A stretch of 64,000 nucleotides of DNA from Ilyonectria destructans (Eukaryota > Ascomycota > Sordariomycetes > Hypocreales > Nectriaceae), in assembly GCA_020740775.1 (NCBI GenBank), contig JAHEWK010000001.1:2046001-2110000 (forward strand). Reading direction: 5' to 3'. This document shows, piece after piece, positions 12,866 to 25,371 of the stretch; position 1 is the stretch's first letter; the number at the start of each line of letters is the position of its first letter. The translations under genes were made by a program, and so were the position numbers. The notes beneath the pieces were generated by a model. It searched no databases and was not told where the DNA came from. It saw only the letters and a program-made list of their open reading frames with translations.

Positions 12866-13287
12866 ATGCCTACCTACATCGTAAGCAATACCCTATCCCG
12901 ATCCTCACAGTCTCGCAGAACCCGAGGTTGCTGACAGCTTCTACCCCTCACAGGTCTCGTGCAATGACGACGCCACGCCCGATCAGGTCCAGTCGTAAGG
13001 CCTCCCGATTCCTACTCGAACGTAGACGAGAGAAAAAGACAAAAACAATAAGAGAGGAACTGACACGGCGTAACAGTGCTAAGCAGCATGCCATCGACCA
13101 GGGCGGCAAGATCGAGCACGAGTACACCCTGATCAAGGGCTTCTCGTGCGTTGACCCCTCCCTCACAACCCCATCATCTTGCTAATGGAGTCGCAGGGTC
13201 TCGTACCCCGAGGGCAGCGTCAACACGCTGGAGTCTCACGAGCACATCAAGCTCGTTGAAGCCGATCAGCCCGTCACCACCCAGTAG
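12866..13287 (+). CDS. PBI2: Peptidase inhibitor I9, PBI2-like (protease B inhibitor)
   Basis: This is a 71-residue cytosolic protein built from four exons: 12866-12880, 12954-12994, 13077-13145 and 13197-13287. The pattern MPTYIVSCNDDATPDQVQS, then a helix (AKQHAIDQGGKIEHEYTLIKGF), then VSYPEG and HIKLVEADQPVTTQ matches inhibitor family I9, the fold of subtilisin propeptides. The yeast relative Pbi2 inhibits vacuolar proteinase B and also takes part in vacuole fusion. No secretion signal is present, so it acts inside the cell. The first exon is five codons and the second under 14 codons, unusually finely divided for so short a protein. All four joins keep frame. The start is the first ATG of the exon and is followed by the conserved beta-strand. 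Confidence 0.88.
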
Positions 13288-13840
13288 AGGATGGCAGCAC
13301 TGGGAAGAGCTGGAACCGCATCAAGCTGGCCGGTCGAGGGACTGAAGTTATGCATAGATTTCAAAGAGCCTAACTAGTTACCTGCTGCCCTCGTCGCCAT
13401 ATCTATAGAGGATATCAGATCTGATTACACGTGTTAGCCACAGCCGTCTTGTACCTTGCGTGTTCCTCGGCATCTTTGCGCCCACCCAGCGACTGATAGG
13501 AACCGGCCCGGTGACGTAGAGCCTACGATAGCCTACAGTAGGCAGCCCCTCCCCAGACAATCCCCCGCGCCCCCCTGTAAACCCTTTAAAAGGCCCTGTA
13601 AACCCCTTCCGGGGGTCGTCGTGTTAGCGCGCTTTCAGGCGGCTTATCGCGGGGCAAAGACGTGCTGCCGCTGCCGGGCCGTGGTCCAAGCTCCACTGGC
13701 TCCGGGGCGGACGGCGAGTCATCCATCCACCCGAGCATCGTCAGCGTCTTCAGCGCCGGCGTTTCGAACCTCGACCACGCTTGCGCTTCGCACACAACAG
13801 AATCTCTGAGCAGGCAGAATGCTCAAATGAAGAGGCGGCA
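13288..13840. other. Intergenic between PBI2-like and PDK-family genes
   Basis: About 550 bases with no gene recognised. Near 13575-13610 two copies of a CCCTGTAAACCC-like word flank TTTAAAAGG, a small imperfect direct repeat in the likely promoter of the downstream kinase gene. Confidence 0.5.
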
Positions 13841-15396
13841 ATGAATGGCTCATCTGCCAGGTCAATGAGGCGCTGTCTGCCTCGGAGCACCCAGGGTACC
13901 GCTCCGTCTGCCACCACTCTTCCTCGTGCTCTCCCTCAGGCCTTCTCCCGGTCTCAATCACAGTCACGCCACCATCACAGCCCATTGCACACCGTTCGGC
14001 GCTCGCAATGGACCTCAAGTTTCTCTCCCAGCCCGCCTGGCAGCTCGCAACGCCGCTACCTGCATAACCATAACCACCATAAGGTATCGGATGCCGAGAT
14101 TGCGGCGCTGGCCCGGCAGCATCAACACCCACTCAGCCTGGCTGACCTCGTGAGGTATGTCGACATTGGCCCGTGATGGACGACAAGATATCACGATACT
14201 AACGACTTGGTAGGCACGGCCGTCCCCCCCTATCATCCGAATCCCTCCTCTCCTCGGCCAACTTCGCTCTCTCGCTCCTCCCCGTGCGCCTCGCCCACCG
14301 CATCCAGGCCCTCCGCAACCTGCCGTACATCGTCGTCACGAACCCCAACATCTCACGCATCTACAACATCTACATTCACTCGCTCTCCATCCTCCTACCC
14401 TACCTGCACGCCTCGCGCGACGGCCACCCCATCGCCTCGCTGGACGACGAGGTGCGGTTTACCAACGTGCTCGCTGAGCTCGTCCAGACGCACACCGACA
14501 CTATCCCCATTCTCGCAAAGGGCTTCCTCGAATGCCGCCGCTACATTTCGCCGGTCGAGGTCACCCGTTTCCTCGACCAGCACCTGCGTGCTCGAATCGG
14601 TACGCGCCTCATCGCTGAGCAGCACATTGCTCTGCACTTTAGCAGTCAGCCTCACTTTGACCCGCCGGCCAGTCCTACGCCCTGCCCGGAGCACCCCTCG
14701 TATATTGGCGTCATTGATACCGTCCTCAAGCCGTCCGACATCATCGATTCGTGCGCCGGCTTTGTGGCCGACATCTGCGAGCTGCGCTACGGCGTCCGCC
14801 CCCATCTCCAAATCGACGGCGAGCCTGACACCACCTTCGCCTTCGTGCCCATGCACCTCGAATACATAGTCACCGAGCTCCTCAAGAACGCCTTCCGTGC
14901 CACTGTTGAGAATAAGTCCCGCGAGCCTGTGATCGTCACCATCGCCCCAGAGCCTCCCCTTCGCCTCCAGTCCCCCTCTACCAGCGACAACCCGCCTGTC
15001 GCTGTTTCACGGCCCTCGGAGGACGACAACCGCGGCGCCTTCCGTAACGGTGGCATCGCACCCCTCGACGACAACGCTCCCGGTGTCACAATCCGCATCC
15101 GCGATCGCGGCGGCGGCATCCCCCCGGATATCTCCCCGAACATCTGGTCATACTCCTTCACCACATTCTCCGACAACCCCGACGACTTCCCCGGCTCTGG
15201 CAGTGGTAGCGACGGTCTGGGCGCCATCACCTCCGCCAGCGCCGGTGGCAGCTCCATTGCCGGCCTGGGCTACGGCCTACCCCTGAGCCGGGCATACGCA
15301 GAGTACTTTGGCGGCGGCATCGCTGTCCAGAGCTTGTACGGCTGGGGGACTGACGTATACCTCCGCCTCAAGGGCGTTGGTATGATTGATAAGTAG
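13841..15396 (+). CDS. Mitochondrial PDK/BCKDK-family protein kinase
   Basis: This is a 498-residue protein from exons 13841-14154 and 14214-15396, the intron having an ACTAAC branch site. These kinases phosphorylate the E1 subunit of pyruvate dehydrogenase (or a branched-chain ketoacid dehydrogenase) in the mitochondrial matrix and switch it off. The first 80 residues are rich in Arg, Ser and His with few acidic residues, like a long presequence. The helical N-terminal domain is followed by a GHKL ATP-binding domain. It has the N-box ELLKNAFRA (about residues 326-334), the G1 box DRGGGIPPDI and the G2 box GLGYGLPLSRAYAEYFGG. A Pro/Ser-rich insert lies between N-box and G1. An in-frame upstream ATG at 13781 exists; I prefer 13841 because the presequence starts there. 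Whether it matches yeast Pkp1 or Pkp2 is not resolved. Confidence 0.9.
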
Positions 15397-16064
15397 AGTA
15401 GGACCTGTCATAGAGATCCATTCCTCTCCCAAAGAGTTTCATGGTTCACAGGACAGAGGACAGGGGAATGAGCACAGTAGATGGCAACGATAGTTGATAT
15501 TCCGAAAAACAGAGTAACGAATGGAACTAAGAAAAGATGATTCTAAAATGAGTGAATGCTTTCATAGTCGGAATAGAGAGCGTACGTCGTCAGATTATGA
15601 CTTGGGTTTACAAACACCAAAGCCAATTTTGGTGAACGATGTGAATACACGGAAACAAGCACTACAAGCCAAGCAATTAAACCAACATATTATAATAAAA
15701 GAAAATCCTCTCTGATCAGGCCAAGCGATGCAGCATAACCCTAACCATCCCAGCCCAGTCCAGCCCGGTGCCATTAGAACACTCTGATCTCTTCAGTAAA
15801 TGGTTGAAAATAATTATCCAAGGAACGACTCCCTCTCCCGAACACAAACGCCGCCGAGAACAAAATCTTTAGCTTTCATTTTGGACACCCAGAGCCCATC
15901 CGTCCCTTTTTCTTCACTGGTCGCTTCACCACCCGTGCCGTCGCGGGGGAACGAATGCCCGTGTGCGTGAGTGGTTGTGTATAAACCCCAAAAAGGTATG
16001 TACTGAGATCAGAAGAAAACATGTCTCCTTCTCCCCACGGTTCTACATCTTGCTCTCCACCGCA
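15397..16064. other. Convergent AT-rich intergenic
   Basis: The kinase gene (+) and chsVb (-) converge across 668 bases. The centre (about 15500-15720) is clearly AT-rich. I read the interval as two 3' untranslated regions and see no RNA gene or repeat. Confidence 0.6.
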
Positions 16065-19000
16065 TTACATGTTCTCGAGCTCGTGATCGATCTGGCGATC
16101 CATAAAGGTACGGCGCTCGCCGACCAGCTCTGTCTGCAGGCGCTGCTCCACAAGGGCGCGGACCTGCTTCTTCGTGACCGTATCTAGATCGACCTCGGCC
16201 AAGACGGAGCGGATCGACTCGACGATGGACATGTCGGTGGGCCCGCCCTGAGACTGCTGGAAGTCGAACGACGAAGTCGAACGCATGGCATCGGGCATGG
16301 GAGACCGGGCGCCATTGTTATTGAAGCCCAGCGCGGTGCCCGATCTGCTGGCACCGCCCATTGCAGGAGATAGGCTGGCCTGGCCACGCAGGTTGTTGAT
16401 GCTAGGCCGCTGACCAGGGTAGTCATTGTATGGGGATTGGCTGCGGTTGATATCATGGATACCAGTGCCCATTGACATCATCGACTGGCGGTTCATGGGA
16501 GAGTCTTGGTAGGCACCCATGGCAGATCCACCACGGGCCATACCTGGAGAGTGAGGAGGCAAGTAGGTGCCGCGACCAGGCATGCCAGTCAGGACAGATC
16601 CCTGGGGTCCAGCTGAGTAGACTGACTTCATGTCGTCCATCTCGTACTGGTCACCGAAAGAGTAGTCGTTCTTCTCCTGCTGGTATCCGCCACGGCGACC
16701 AGGAAGGTTGTTGGACTGAGCGTAGTCGTCCCAGCGCTGGAGGGGAATGGAACGAGGGTCAAATTCTTCTTCATCCACAGCAACAATCTGCTTGTCACCC
16801 TTCTCACCAATGACAATACGGGTGTTACCCCACGAGAAATTGTCCTGGTTCCAGAAGGAGTAAACGGGAAGGATAAACGAGTAGATCGGGTAGGCGAGAA
16901 TGTAGATGATCATCCATCCAATATGTTGCCACTGCCTCTTGAGAATGAAGATGATGGCCTGAAGACCGTAGACTGCGGCAATCATGATAATGGAAATCGT
17001 GGGGAACTGGCCCGTATTCGTTGCGATTCGGTAGATCAGATAGCCCAGATACGCGCAGGTGGCCGGGAGAATGATGGTACCGCAGAGATCAATCATGACA
17101 ATGAAGCGCATACTGAAACAACAGAAACCACACATCTCTTTGAGGCGCATCAGTTCGACGAGATTGTGAATGGTCGAGTTGATCCATCGACGACGCTGGG
17201 ACAATAGAACGCTCCAAGACTCGGGGGCAGCCGTCTTACACAGGGCATCGGGGATGAACTTGTATGACATGCTCGGGAAATGCTTCGTCATGAGGGTAGT
17301 CAGGTAACGATCTTCACCAAGAGCAAGCAGGTTCTTCTTATGAAGAGTGTCCACATCGCAAACGGCATAGTCCCTGATAACAGCGTCCGAAATGAGGAGG
17401 GGTTTGCCTTTGTCCATGGTCCTGAGTCGATACATGGTGAAACTGGATAATGATTAGTGGGATTGTCTTTGTTCGGGGTCCATGTCAATACATACCATCC
17501 GGGCAAACATGTGACACTGCCGAAGAGAGACTCGAAAGCCTTAGCCAGGTTATGAGAGATAAAATACTCGTAAACTTGGATCATAGTCCACCAGGTCTTC
17601 TCGTCGTTCTCTAGAGTTGTCTCACCACAAATACCGGCGATCTTGGCATTGTTGGTACAAGCGGCAACCAGTCGATTCAAGGAGTCCTCCATGACGCAGG
17701 TATCGGCATCAACCATGAGGACGTATTCATAGAGCTCGGGATCCACACCAATAATGTTGTTGATCTGATGGAACATCTCGAGCTCCAAGGGGCTCATAGG
17801 AGAACGGTGATGAACGCGGTTGAGGAAGCTCATCAGGAGAATCTGAGAGTCACGCTTTCCACGGTTGCCGGGCTTCGACTTGGACTGCTCGGACTCCTTA
17901 CCAACCTTGACGACGACGACGTATGGGACAACGTTGCCCTCAAACTCGTAGAGGCCAGAGTAGACCTTGCCATAGTTCAGCTGCTCGCTGCCAGTGCCCA
18001 CAGACTTGAATGGAAGAGCCGGCGGGTCAACCTTGGGATCAACTCCGAGGATGTCGAGAACAATTTTGGGTGTTGGGCGATCGTTACCCGCACCGACAAT
18101 CACACCATCACAAATCACACAAATGAGTTTGCGTTTGTTGTCATACTGTAGTGCCGTGAGGGAATCAAGCGCCTTTCGAAGCGAATCCTCGCCTTCGGTG
18201 TAGGCGGGGACCTGGCAGATGACAAACTTGTCCTGAGGAGAAGGACGGCGCTTGGAGCCGAACTGAAGGGCGGCCAAGAACTTGATGACGATGACGGAAC
18301 AGAGGATAATGGTAAAAGCTAGAAGGATCCAGTTGTTGACCTGGCACTTGGCGCTGTCTCGGAAGTCGGTGATGCCCGCATAGCTGATTCGCTGGATGCA
18401 ATACCAGCTGTTTAGGATGTTCGCGTGCTTTGTCTTGTTGCCAACTGAATCCTCGATGAGAAGGTCGAGAGACTTCTTGATGTTCTCGCCAGGGTTGTTT
18501 TTCCAGAGATCTGACACGTCACTGTTGAGGAACGAGTATTGACTGATGCTATCCATCAAATCCATCGTGTAGAAGTAGTCCGTAAGGTCATAGATCTGGT
18601 TCCCATACATTGCCCAGTAATGCTGATCGTTCTTGCCCTCGGACTTGACCTTGGATTCCTTATACACAAGGTCGCCATGGTAGTACTCCTTGATGGTAGG
18701 CTCGAAGTTGGTCCAGTACCAATCGTCCTGGTGGAGGGCGCTAGTCCGGTCAGTGGCATAGTAGCCAGAGGTGTGAAGAGCAGTGGTGAACTCGGCAGTC
18801 TTGTTAGCAGTCAGGCGCGTAGTTTCCTTGATGCCCAATCCCTTGCAAGCCATGTGCAGGGGAGGAACGAAGTACTCGTCCATCACGAGTCCGGCCAGAG
18901 GCGTCATGTTGTCGGTGGTGACTTTGATATCAGTATCACTGTGCTGACGTCGCCAGAAGTCTGAGATGTCATAGACTTTGCCGTGGATGCCAACCCAGAA

Positions 19001-21540
19001 GTCATTCTGGCCCTGGTGGGTGGCTAGCTGCTTGACGTTCCATGCTTTGTCGGAGTTGGGGCAGAGCAGTTTACCAAAGCCAATGATCCAGAAAACCATC
19101 ATGGCGTTGACCAGTAAAATCAAGAAACACAAGACAAACTTCTCACGCCACGCCATTCGGACATCGGGTCGTCGCATACGACCGACGGTCGAGAGAACTG
19201 GAGAGGGGATCCAGAAGGTGAGAGCCCAGACAAAGGCTACCCAAGCTCGACGGCCAGGCGGAATCTTCTTGGTCTCGAGCTTTTTGTTCTTTGCCAGCTC
19301 CGGATCCAACACACCGGTGAACTCGCCATCTTCATTGTAGTAGACCTCACCCTTGTAGGTGTCACCCTTCCGACCCAGGCCGTAGTCACCGGCGCTGGCA
19401 TTTCGTAATGCGCTCGGTGTGATAGAAGGCGCGATGGTGCGGGCCGGCATCTGGTTCTGCATCTGGTTCTGACCCAAGGTAACTTGGCTCATGTTACCCT
19501 GGCTGAACTGGCGGTTGTGCACTAGGTGATCGTTGCTGCCGTTAAAGCTATTCTCCAAAGCGGGTGGAGCAAAGAAGCCACTTCCGTTGGCTGAGTAGCC
19601 AGTATCGAATCCAGAGTTGAACGGGTTGGCGCTCACACTCTGGAGGCTATGAGCAGGCTTCATGTCCAACATGCTCTCAGCCTCCCACCAGGCACTCTCG
19701 CGCACCCACACGCGTTCCTTGCCGATGTAGACCTCGCCATTGCTCCAACCACGCTCCAGCATCCATGTCTCGATTCCATCTTTGCCGTCCTTGCAACCGA
19801 GAGTCGAGTATCGCTGAACAAACTCATCGACATCAAAGTCGGCAGTGTAATCCAGGCTCCTGTTGCGTCGATTCGCCCACTCTGGAAGTCTCCAAGATCG
19901 GAGTTGTCGAGAGACCGTACCAGCTGACCAAGCTGAAGTGATAGCAGGCAGGGCAGCGAGACTAGCCGGAGAGTCGTCGGTAGGGTGCATGGACAGGTGG
20001 TACCAGGCACGACTCGAGCTGAGGATGGCGGGGAGATCAAAACGGCCGGCTCTTCCAAGGTTGATGCCCTCGCCCTCCACTGGGAAGAGCAACTTCTTCA
20101 AGAAGCCATCATCTTCGCCCGCATAGGCAATCTTCTCAAGAATAACCTCTCTCTTCTCGAGCTCATGCTGACGTTCCCGGCCGGAGGGGCCAGTCATGAT
20201 GTTCAGATCGGGTGCAACCTCGGCCACAGCCTGTTGCATTTCTCTGATGACGGAGGAGCCAGCAGGCGACACATCCACGCCGTCCTGGATCATCTCGGCG
20301 TTGATACCTAGAGTATCGTCAAAGATGGAACGCATAGCGAGTGCCTTGCCCAGTGTAGGGTTAGGGATTTCAATGACGGTGATGGAGACGGTGTCGCCAT
20401 TATCCTCGTTGGAGGTAGGGGTGCGGACACCCCGGCCGTCAACGGACTCATCGCCGTCTCGGATGCGGAGCATCTGAGCTGCAATAGCGGTGTTGGCCTT
20501 GGAGATGACCCAATCAACGAGTGCCTCATAAAGGCCGCCAACGAATGTTCGGCGGTCCTCAGTGCTGCACTTGTGAAGAAGGACGTCGGGTTCCATTCCA
20601 AGCAGACCACTGACGTCCTCGCACATCTCTTCTAGGTCATCAGAATCGGCAGCATAATCAAGCGAGTTGCCCAGCTTGAGCAAACCGGCAAGGGTGGAGA
20701 TAAAGTTGCGATGGGCAGAACCCTTGATTCCGATCTCTTTCAAGGCCTGTCGGAAATCGTCGGCAGCAGCTGCATCGTCGGCAGTAGGCAGATACGAAGG
20801 GGGATCATATGTTCCCGAGCGCGTCAATAGGGCATAAGCCGAGGCGGACTTAAGACCCAGAAACTCACGCTCGGCCGGAGTGGAGGCCGAAGTTAGGAGG
20901 TAATAGAAGACGTCGAAGGCACGGTATCCAGCTTCGGCGGGGATATTAAGAAGTCCATTCGCTGTATCAATACCGCCCTGGGATAGCGCGAGAGAAGCAC
21001 CTGTGAGGTTGCCAGTCAGGTTTAGGGTCAGCGTCACACCAAGCGCAGCCTGCCTCGGAGTTGACGGATTATAAGGAGTCACGCAACGGAGGAACGGGCG
21101 AACGGCCTCCAGAGACTTGTAGACTGAAGTAGGAATCGAGAAAGGGAAGGTGTTGATAAAGGGCACGAGGGTCGAGGGAGCGGACTGATGGAGAGACCTG
21201 TTTTTTTGGCTGTTAGCAACACAAATGAGGCTCGATGAAATTGGATTGAAGAAACTTACCCCAAGATAACGCAGCCGTCTTCAGCTCGGCGTCTGGCATG
21301 CTCCCACGCTTGAGCCGCGAGGCTGCCATCTACAGTTGGGCCGGCCTGGGCCGCGGTGAGCCATGTGTTGACGACAAGGCTGGTGCTGCCATCGAGCTTA
21401 TGGGGCTGCGAAGCCAGGTAGATGTTGTGGACGGCATTAAGCAGGGTGGTAGTTGAGACCTGAGCAGCCTGTGGACCGCCAGTGCGGGCACCACCCAGGG
21501 CATCGGATGCCACTGAGTACATTGACATTCGGTTCGCCAT
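16065..21540 (-). CDS. chsVb: Chitin synthase, degenerate myosin motor type (ChsVb/CsmB-like)
   Basis: This is a 1786-residue protein from exons 21540-21260, 21197-17496 and 17442-16065 (minus strand). It makes cell-wall chitin from UDP-GlcNAc at sites of polar growth. Order: N-terminal myosin-like domain (about 1-600), two membrane segments, a cytochrome b5-like domain ([20 protein letters not shown]), more membrane segments, the catalytic core and a C-terminal DEK_C domain. Catalytic signatures are present: [18 protein letters not shown] and [12 protein letters not shown]. The motor lacks ATP-binding motifs. Where the partner chsV has GESGSGKST this protein has [10 protein letters not shown], and where chsV has DFPGF it has EIPNP. 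This matches the class often called VII (numbering varies) rather than class V. Intron 1 sits at this lost P-loop. ATG 21564 is an in-frame alternative start. The gene is head-to-head with chsV. Confidence 0.93.
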
Positions 21541-24447
21541 GGCTGGAGAAGGTGATGTCCTCACGGGACAATCACGGGGGGGTTGACGTCGCGATCTTTC
21601 GGGTCGGTCGTGGAACCGCGTTTGTGCCGATGGCTGGGCTCACGGAAGAAAGGGAGACCGGTGCAAAGTGGTCTGGAGAGAGCACACAGCGACTGACGAG
21701 AACGAAAGAAGAGTGAGCAGACAGAACGAAGGTTTGTGAGAGACGGGTCTGTCGGGTTGGTGGTGGTGAAAACGAAAGAATGGTCGCTCGGCAACGCGAC
21801 CCTCCTTTTCGAGTGAAGGTGTCACGAAGGCGTCCGTGAAGGGGATTAGATGAAGAGGGGATTAACGATTGAAGAAACACGACCAAAGCGAGTGAGGCCG
21901 GCCGATGAGGCTTGAGGATAGAGAGAAAAAACACAAGCCCAGATCACGACAAACGCTTTCCAGGTGTTGAAGAAGCGACTAGGCCCTGGCGAAAAGAGGC
22001 AGCATGCCCAGAGACGGTCCCTGAGAATGATGGCCGTGCGGAAAGCGCACTGTGTCCGGCGGACGAAGGGCCGCGGTCGCGCAGGAATTCAGGGCCAACG
22101 GCCCATCTTTTTAGCACCAGGGCGGGGGGGCCGGCGCCCTAGGGGGCTTGCGGGGCGGTCGGTGGATGGCCCGATCCTACAGGGGGAAGCAAGGCCTGTG
22201 CGAGCCAGTGTGCCAGCTGTGGCAGCGCGAGCCACCCAGCGTCGGAGCTGCCAGCGGGCTAGTGACCTCCTGGGGCGGGAGCCACTCACACTGTACCGCC
22301 GTGTCTAAACTTGGAACAGCGGGTGAGCGGTAGGGGCAAGGGGGCGAGCCTCGGAGGGTGTCAGGCTGGGTGCTGATGGTGTGGGCGTGTGGACACTGGG
22401 CTGGGAACGCTGCTGGGAAGTCGTGGGACGTGTGTGGCCAAATACGAGCCCAGCGGCGAACTGGCCTGCGCCGGCTGCATGGACTTTGCGTGAGCAGGTC
22501 AAATGCCGCCTCTTTTTCGGGCTGTCACTCCATCCCGTTCGTATCCATGACTGCGAGCCCGTGGGTCGGAGGAGGCTGTGCCGGCCAGACTGTTGAATAC
22601 GCATATCTTGGATGCAACTCAACCAATGCAGCCGCCCTCAGTCTCTGATCTGGTGGTCTTTTCTCCTGCTGACATATGCCAGCGACGACATGTCTTAGCC
22701 CCTGTTGGCTGCGTGGATACGTGGATTATTCTGGGACGTGGCCTCTGTTGCACGTCCAATCCTGGCCGCGGCTGGTCTCCTATCCATGCAAGCCGATATG
22801 CTGAGCAATCCATACAGCGTGCTAGTACTGGACCGTACCGTACTGATGGAGAGCACACCACCAGATATTGCCCACATTGTCCGGAACACTCGCAGGTCAG
22901 CACTGCCAGGGCAGGCTCCCCACCGTGCAGTAGTCTCCTGGAGCGCAGCCGGTGTGCATTGGGTTCCCCCTAACGCCCTGGAGGATGTGATGGGTTTTGA
23001 TGGGTGCGTGGACTGATTGATGCTTTTTCTCTTGTTGTTTTCTCTTTTCGTGATATGCAGCCGAGCGAGCAACAACAACAACACGTCACCACCGAAAGCC
23101 AAAAACCTGGTTTGTATCAAGTACCCTGGGAAAGCCACTTCTCCTGCTTTGTTCAAAGTGCACACGGACGGGATCTGCTCCACCAGACCACCCTCTTTCA
23201 TTCTCTTTTTTTTTTTTGCTCCCACATACGTGCTGCACATCTGGAGTTCATATCACATCCTGTGAGTACGTCCCCTTTCTTTGCTGGTTCCCGCCCCCAG
23301 TCTGTCACTGTACGTAGTGTGCTCTCTCGTGCCCACCATGCCCGTTCGGTGGCGGCCGCGTCTGGCGCGTCCAGCTGGACAGGACCTGAGCCCCGGCTGG
23401 AACAACCTGGGCCAGCTTTGCCAAGCCCGCGGGCGATCGATTTCAGTCGCTTGTCCCTAATTAGCGTCGACGTGTGGTCGGTCGGTGATGGGTGGCAGAG
23501 CTGAGACTGGGGCAAAGCAAAGATGGGAATTTCCATGCCGTGGTCTCATGTCTCGACCACAGCTGAGCCATTGTCTCGGACATTTCCACTGTGCCCTTCC
23601 ACAAGCACCATACCTTGCAAGGCATGAAGGCCCAGGCCATCGGGGAGAAACCAGGAGGGAGGGCCTTTGCCCTCCACACGCCGAGGTCCCTAAAATAACA
23701 TCAAGGAACTTGGGTCACTTTCGAGCCCGGCACTAGCATTCCCATCAAAGCATTCCAGAAGCTTGTAAATGGATCGTAGGGCCCGTCGCCGATCGAGGCG
23801 AGGATGTGCTGAAGTGACAGGCCGGCCAATTTGAACTGGACGGGGTTATACCGTCGCGGCCCTGCCGGCAGTGGAGTCTGTTGGAGGGCCCCTTGCCAGG
23901 AGATTACCGCAGGGGGATGGACCGCTCATCCGGCTGCTCGTCACTTGCTAGCCCCCATGAATGGGAAAAATTTCCTTTTCGCTCCCGTTCGTGTCGTCCG
24001 TAAGGTCCGGAGCGAAACCACTACGGATGAGTGGCTTCGGATGGCATGGATCGCGTGCAATACGGTGCTGCGCTTGGTTGCTGTCTCAGCGAGGAACCAG
24101 CGGAGCCTGTCATCTTGTCTCGAATACTTTGAGAACCCGTCCAGTAGAGTTCACCCAAGGGCGGAGGGGAAATCACCAATCGGTGTGTCTAGAACCTAAA
24201 CCATATCATGCGTGTCCGCGCCATGTCTAGGGCTGGATTGTCCAACATTAACGGCTGTCCCATCATCCACTTCCCATCGCGTTATGAACCTCACGCCTGT
24301 TGCAAGAGCCCCTGGATCTCTTTAGATCCATCAGACATCACTCTACCTGACAACAAACCGCCGTCAACTTCTCAACTAACGCTGCTGATCTCGGAGCCCG
24401 TAAAGACCGTGTCCACCAGTGAGACCTGCTCGCAGGGATCCATTGAC

Positions 24448-24488
24448 GTACGTTGCATCTACCTACGTAGCATGTACGTAGGTGTAGA
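24448..24488. repeat. Imperfect palindrome beside the inverted-repeat element
   Basis: ACGTACGTTG is followed by CTACCTACGTA, a four-base spacer and GTACGTAGGTGTAG. The CTACCTACGTA and TACGTAGGTGTAG arms pair imperfectly. It lies about 75 bases left of the 311-bp element and could be part of an older insertion. Confidence 0.4.
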
Positions 24489-24562
24489 GTGGTGGCAGAG
24501 GAAGCGTGCCATAAGAACTGTTATGTGTGAGGCATGAATGCAGTATAAACAGTACATACCTA

Positions 24563-24873
24563 CGGAGGGCTCTTTCAAAAGTCTTATCCAAGCACTAATG
24601 TAGTAACGCCACATCTAGTTATCCCTGTTAGTTACCTCAGGTACATGAGGCTGTAACCGTCTCGTCAAGTTATCTGCTACGGCCGCTGTAACTTCAGGGG
24701 TAATAGTCGCTGCTGACCAGAATCTAGCGGTCGCTGGTGTGCTGTAACCTGCTTTCTTTTAGGTCTTATGGAAATCAGGAAGTACTTAGTGTACCTACCC
24801 TAAGGTAGTAATGATTGGTTGACTCAGCAGCGTTACTTTTTCTTCTGGATAAGACTTTTGAAAGAGCCCTCCG
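24563..24873. mobile_element. MITE-like element with 28-bp perfect terminal inverted repeats
   Basis: The left arm 24563-24590 (begins CGGAGGGCTCTTTC) is the exact reverse complement of the right arm 24846-24873. Total length is 311 bases, and the interior has no coding frame. Just inside both arms AGTAACG occurs at similar spacing, extending the symmetry. The interior also has small hairpins (GTTAC...GTAAC near 24630-24660). I see no clear target-site duplication, so the insertion is old, the ends are trimmed, or this is a different kind of palindrome. No second copy of the arm is seen in this window. Small size and perfect arms without a transposase suggest a non-autonomous DNA transposon. 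Confidence 0.65.
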
Positions 24874-25341
24874 CTCGTAAACAAGCACTTTGCATGACCC
24901 GCCTATCCTTTGTTAGCCATGCGGGTAACATCCGGTGGGTGGCTCGGGTCCAGGGTGATTTCTTGGAGCCAGCCACTAACGGGTACGAAGGAGGCCATGA
25001 TCACCAGCCCCATCGGCTTCGCCTAGGGATTATACGGACTCGCAGGCGTAATATTGGATTCATGAGTGACTGCCTGCTGCGTGCTGGGTATCCATCACGA
25101 GCATACCGCCTCGACGCGGTCGCCGCTGACGGGCGGAATCGTTGAAAGAATGAACCGCGAAGAATAGGAATGTGGCGTGCGCTGGCCAACTCAATTGAGA
25201 CGCGTACAGTGTGATTTTCTAGCAAGCCGCTGCAACGCTTGCCTCATAATAGCCCAACAAGCAAGCTGGATCGCCGCTCACGACATCATTGCGCACAGCT
25301 CCCGGCTCACAGCCCCAGCCCGTAGCGCCTCCAACGCCTGT

Positions 25342-25371
25342 AGCGAGTCACAGCGAGTCCCAGCGAGTCTC
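25342..25371. repeat. Three tandem 10-bp units (AGCGAGTCNC)
   Basis: AGCGAGTCAC, AGCGAGTCCC and AGCGAGTCTC follow one another without gaps, about 570 bases upstream of the chsV start. A role in the promoter is possible but unsupported. Confidence 0.6.

Noticed and set aside
24600..24640. A sequence resembling a homing-endonuclease target (TAGTTATCCCTGTTAG)
   Set aside because: It matches the known I-SceI site only in part, lies inside the MITE-like element, and no endonuclease frame is present.
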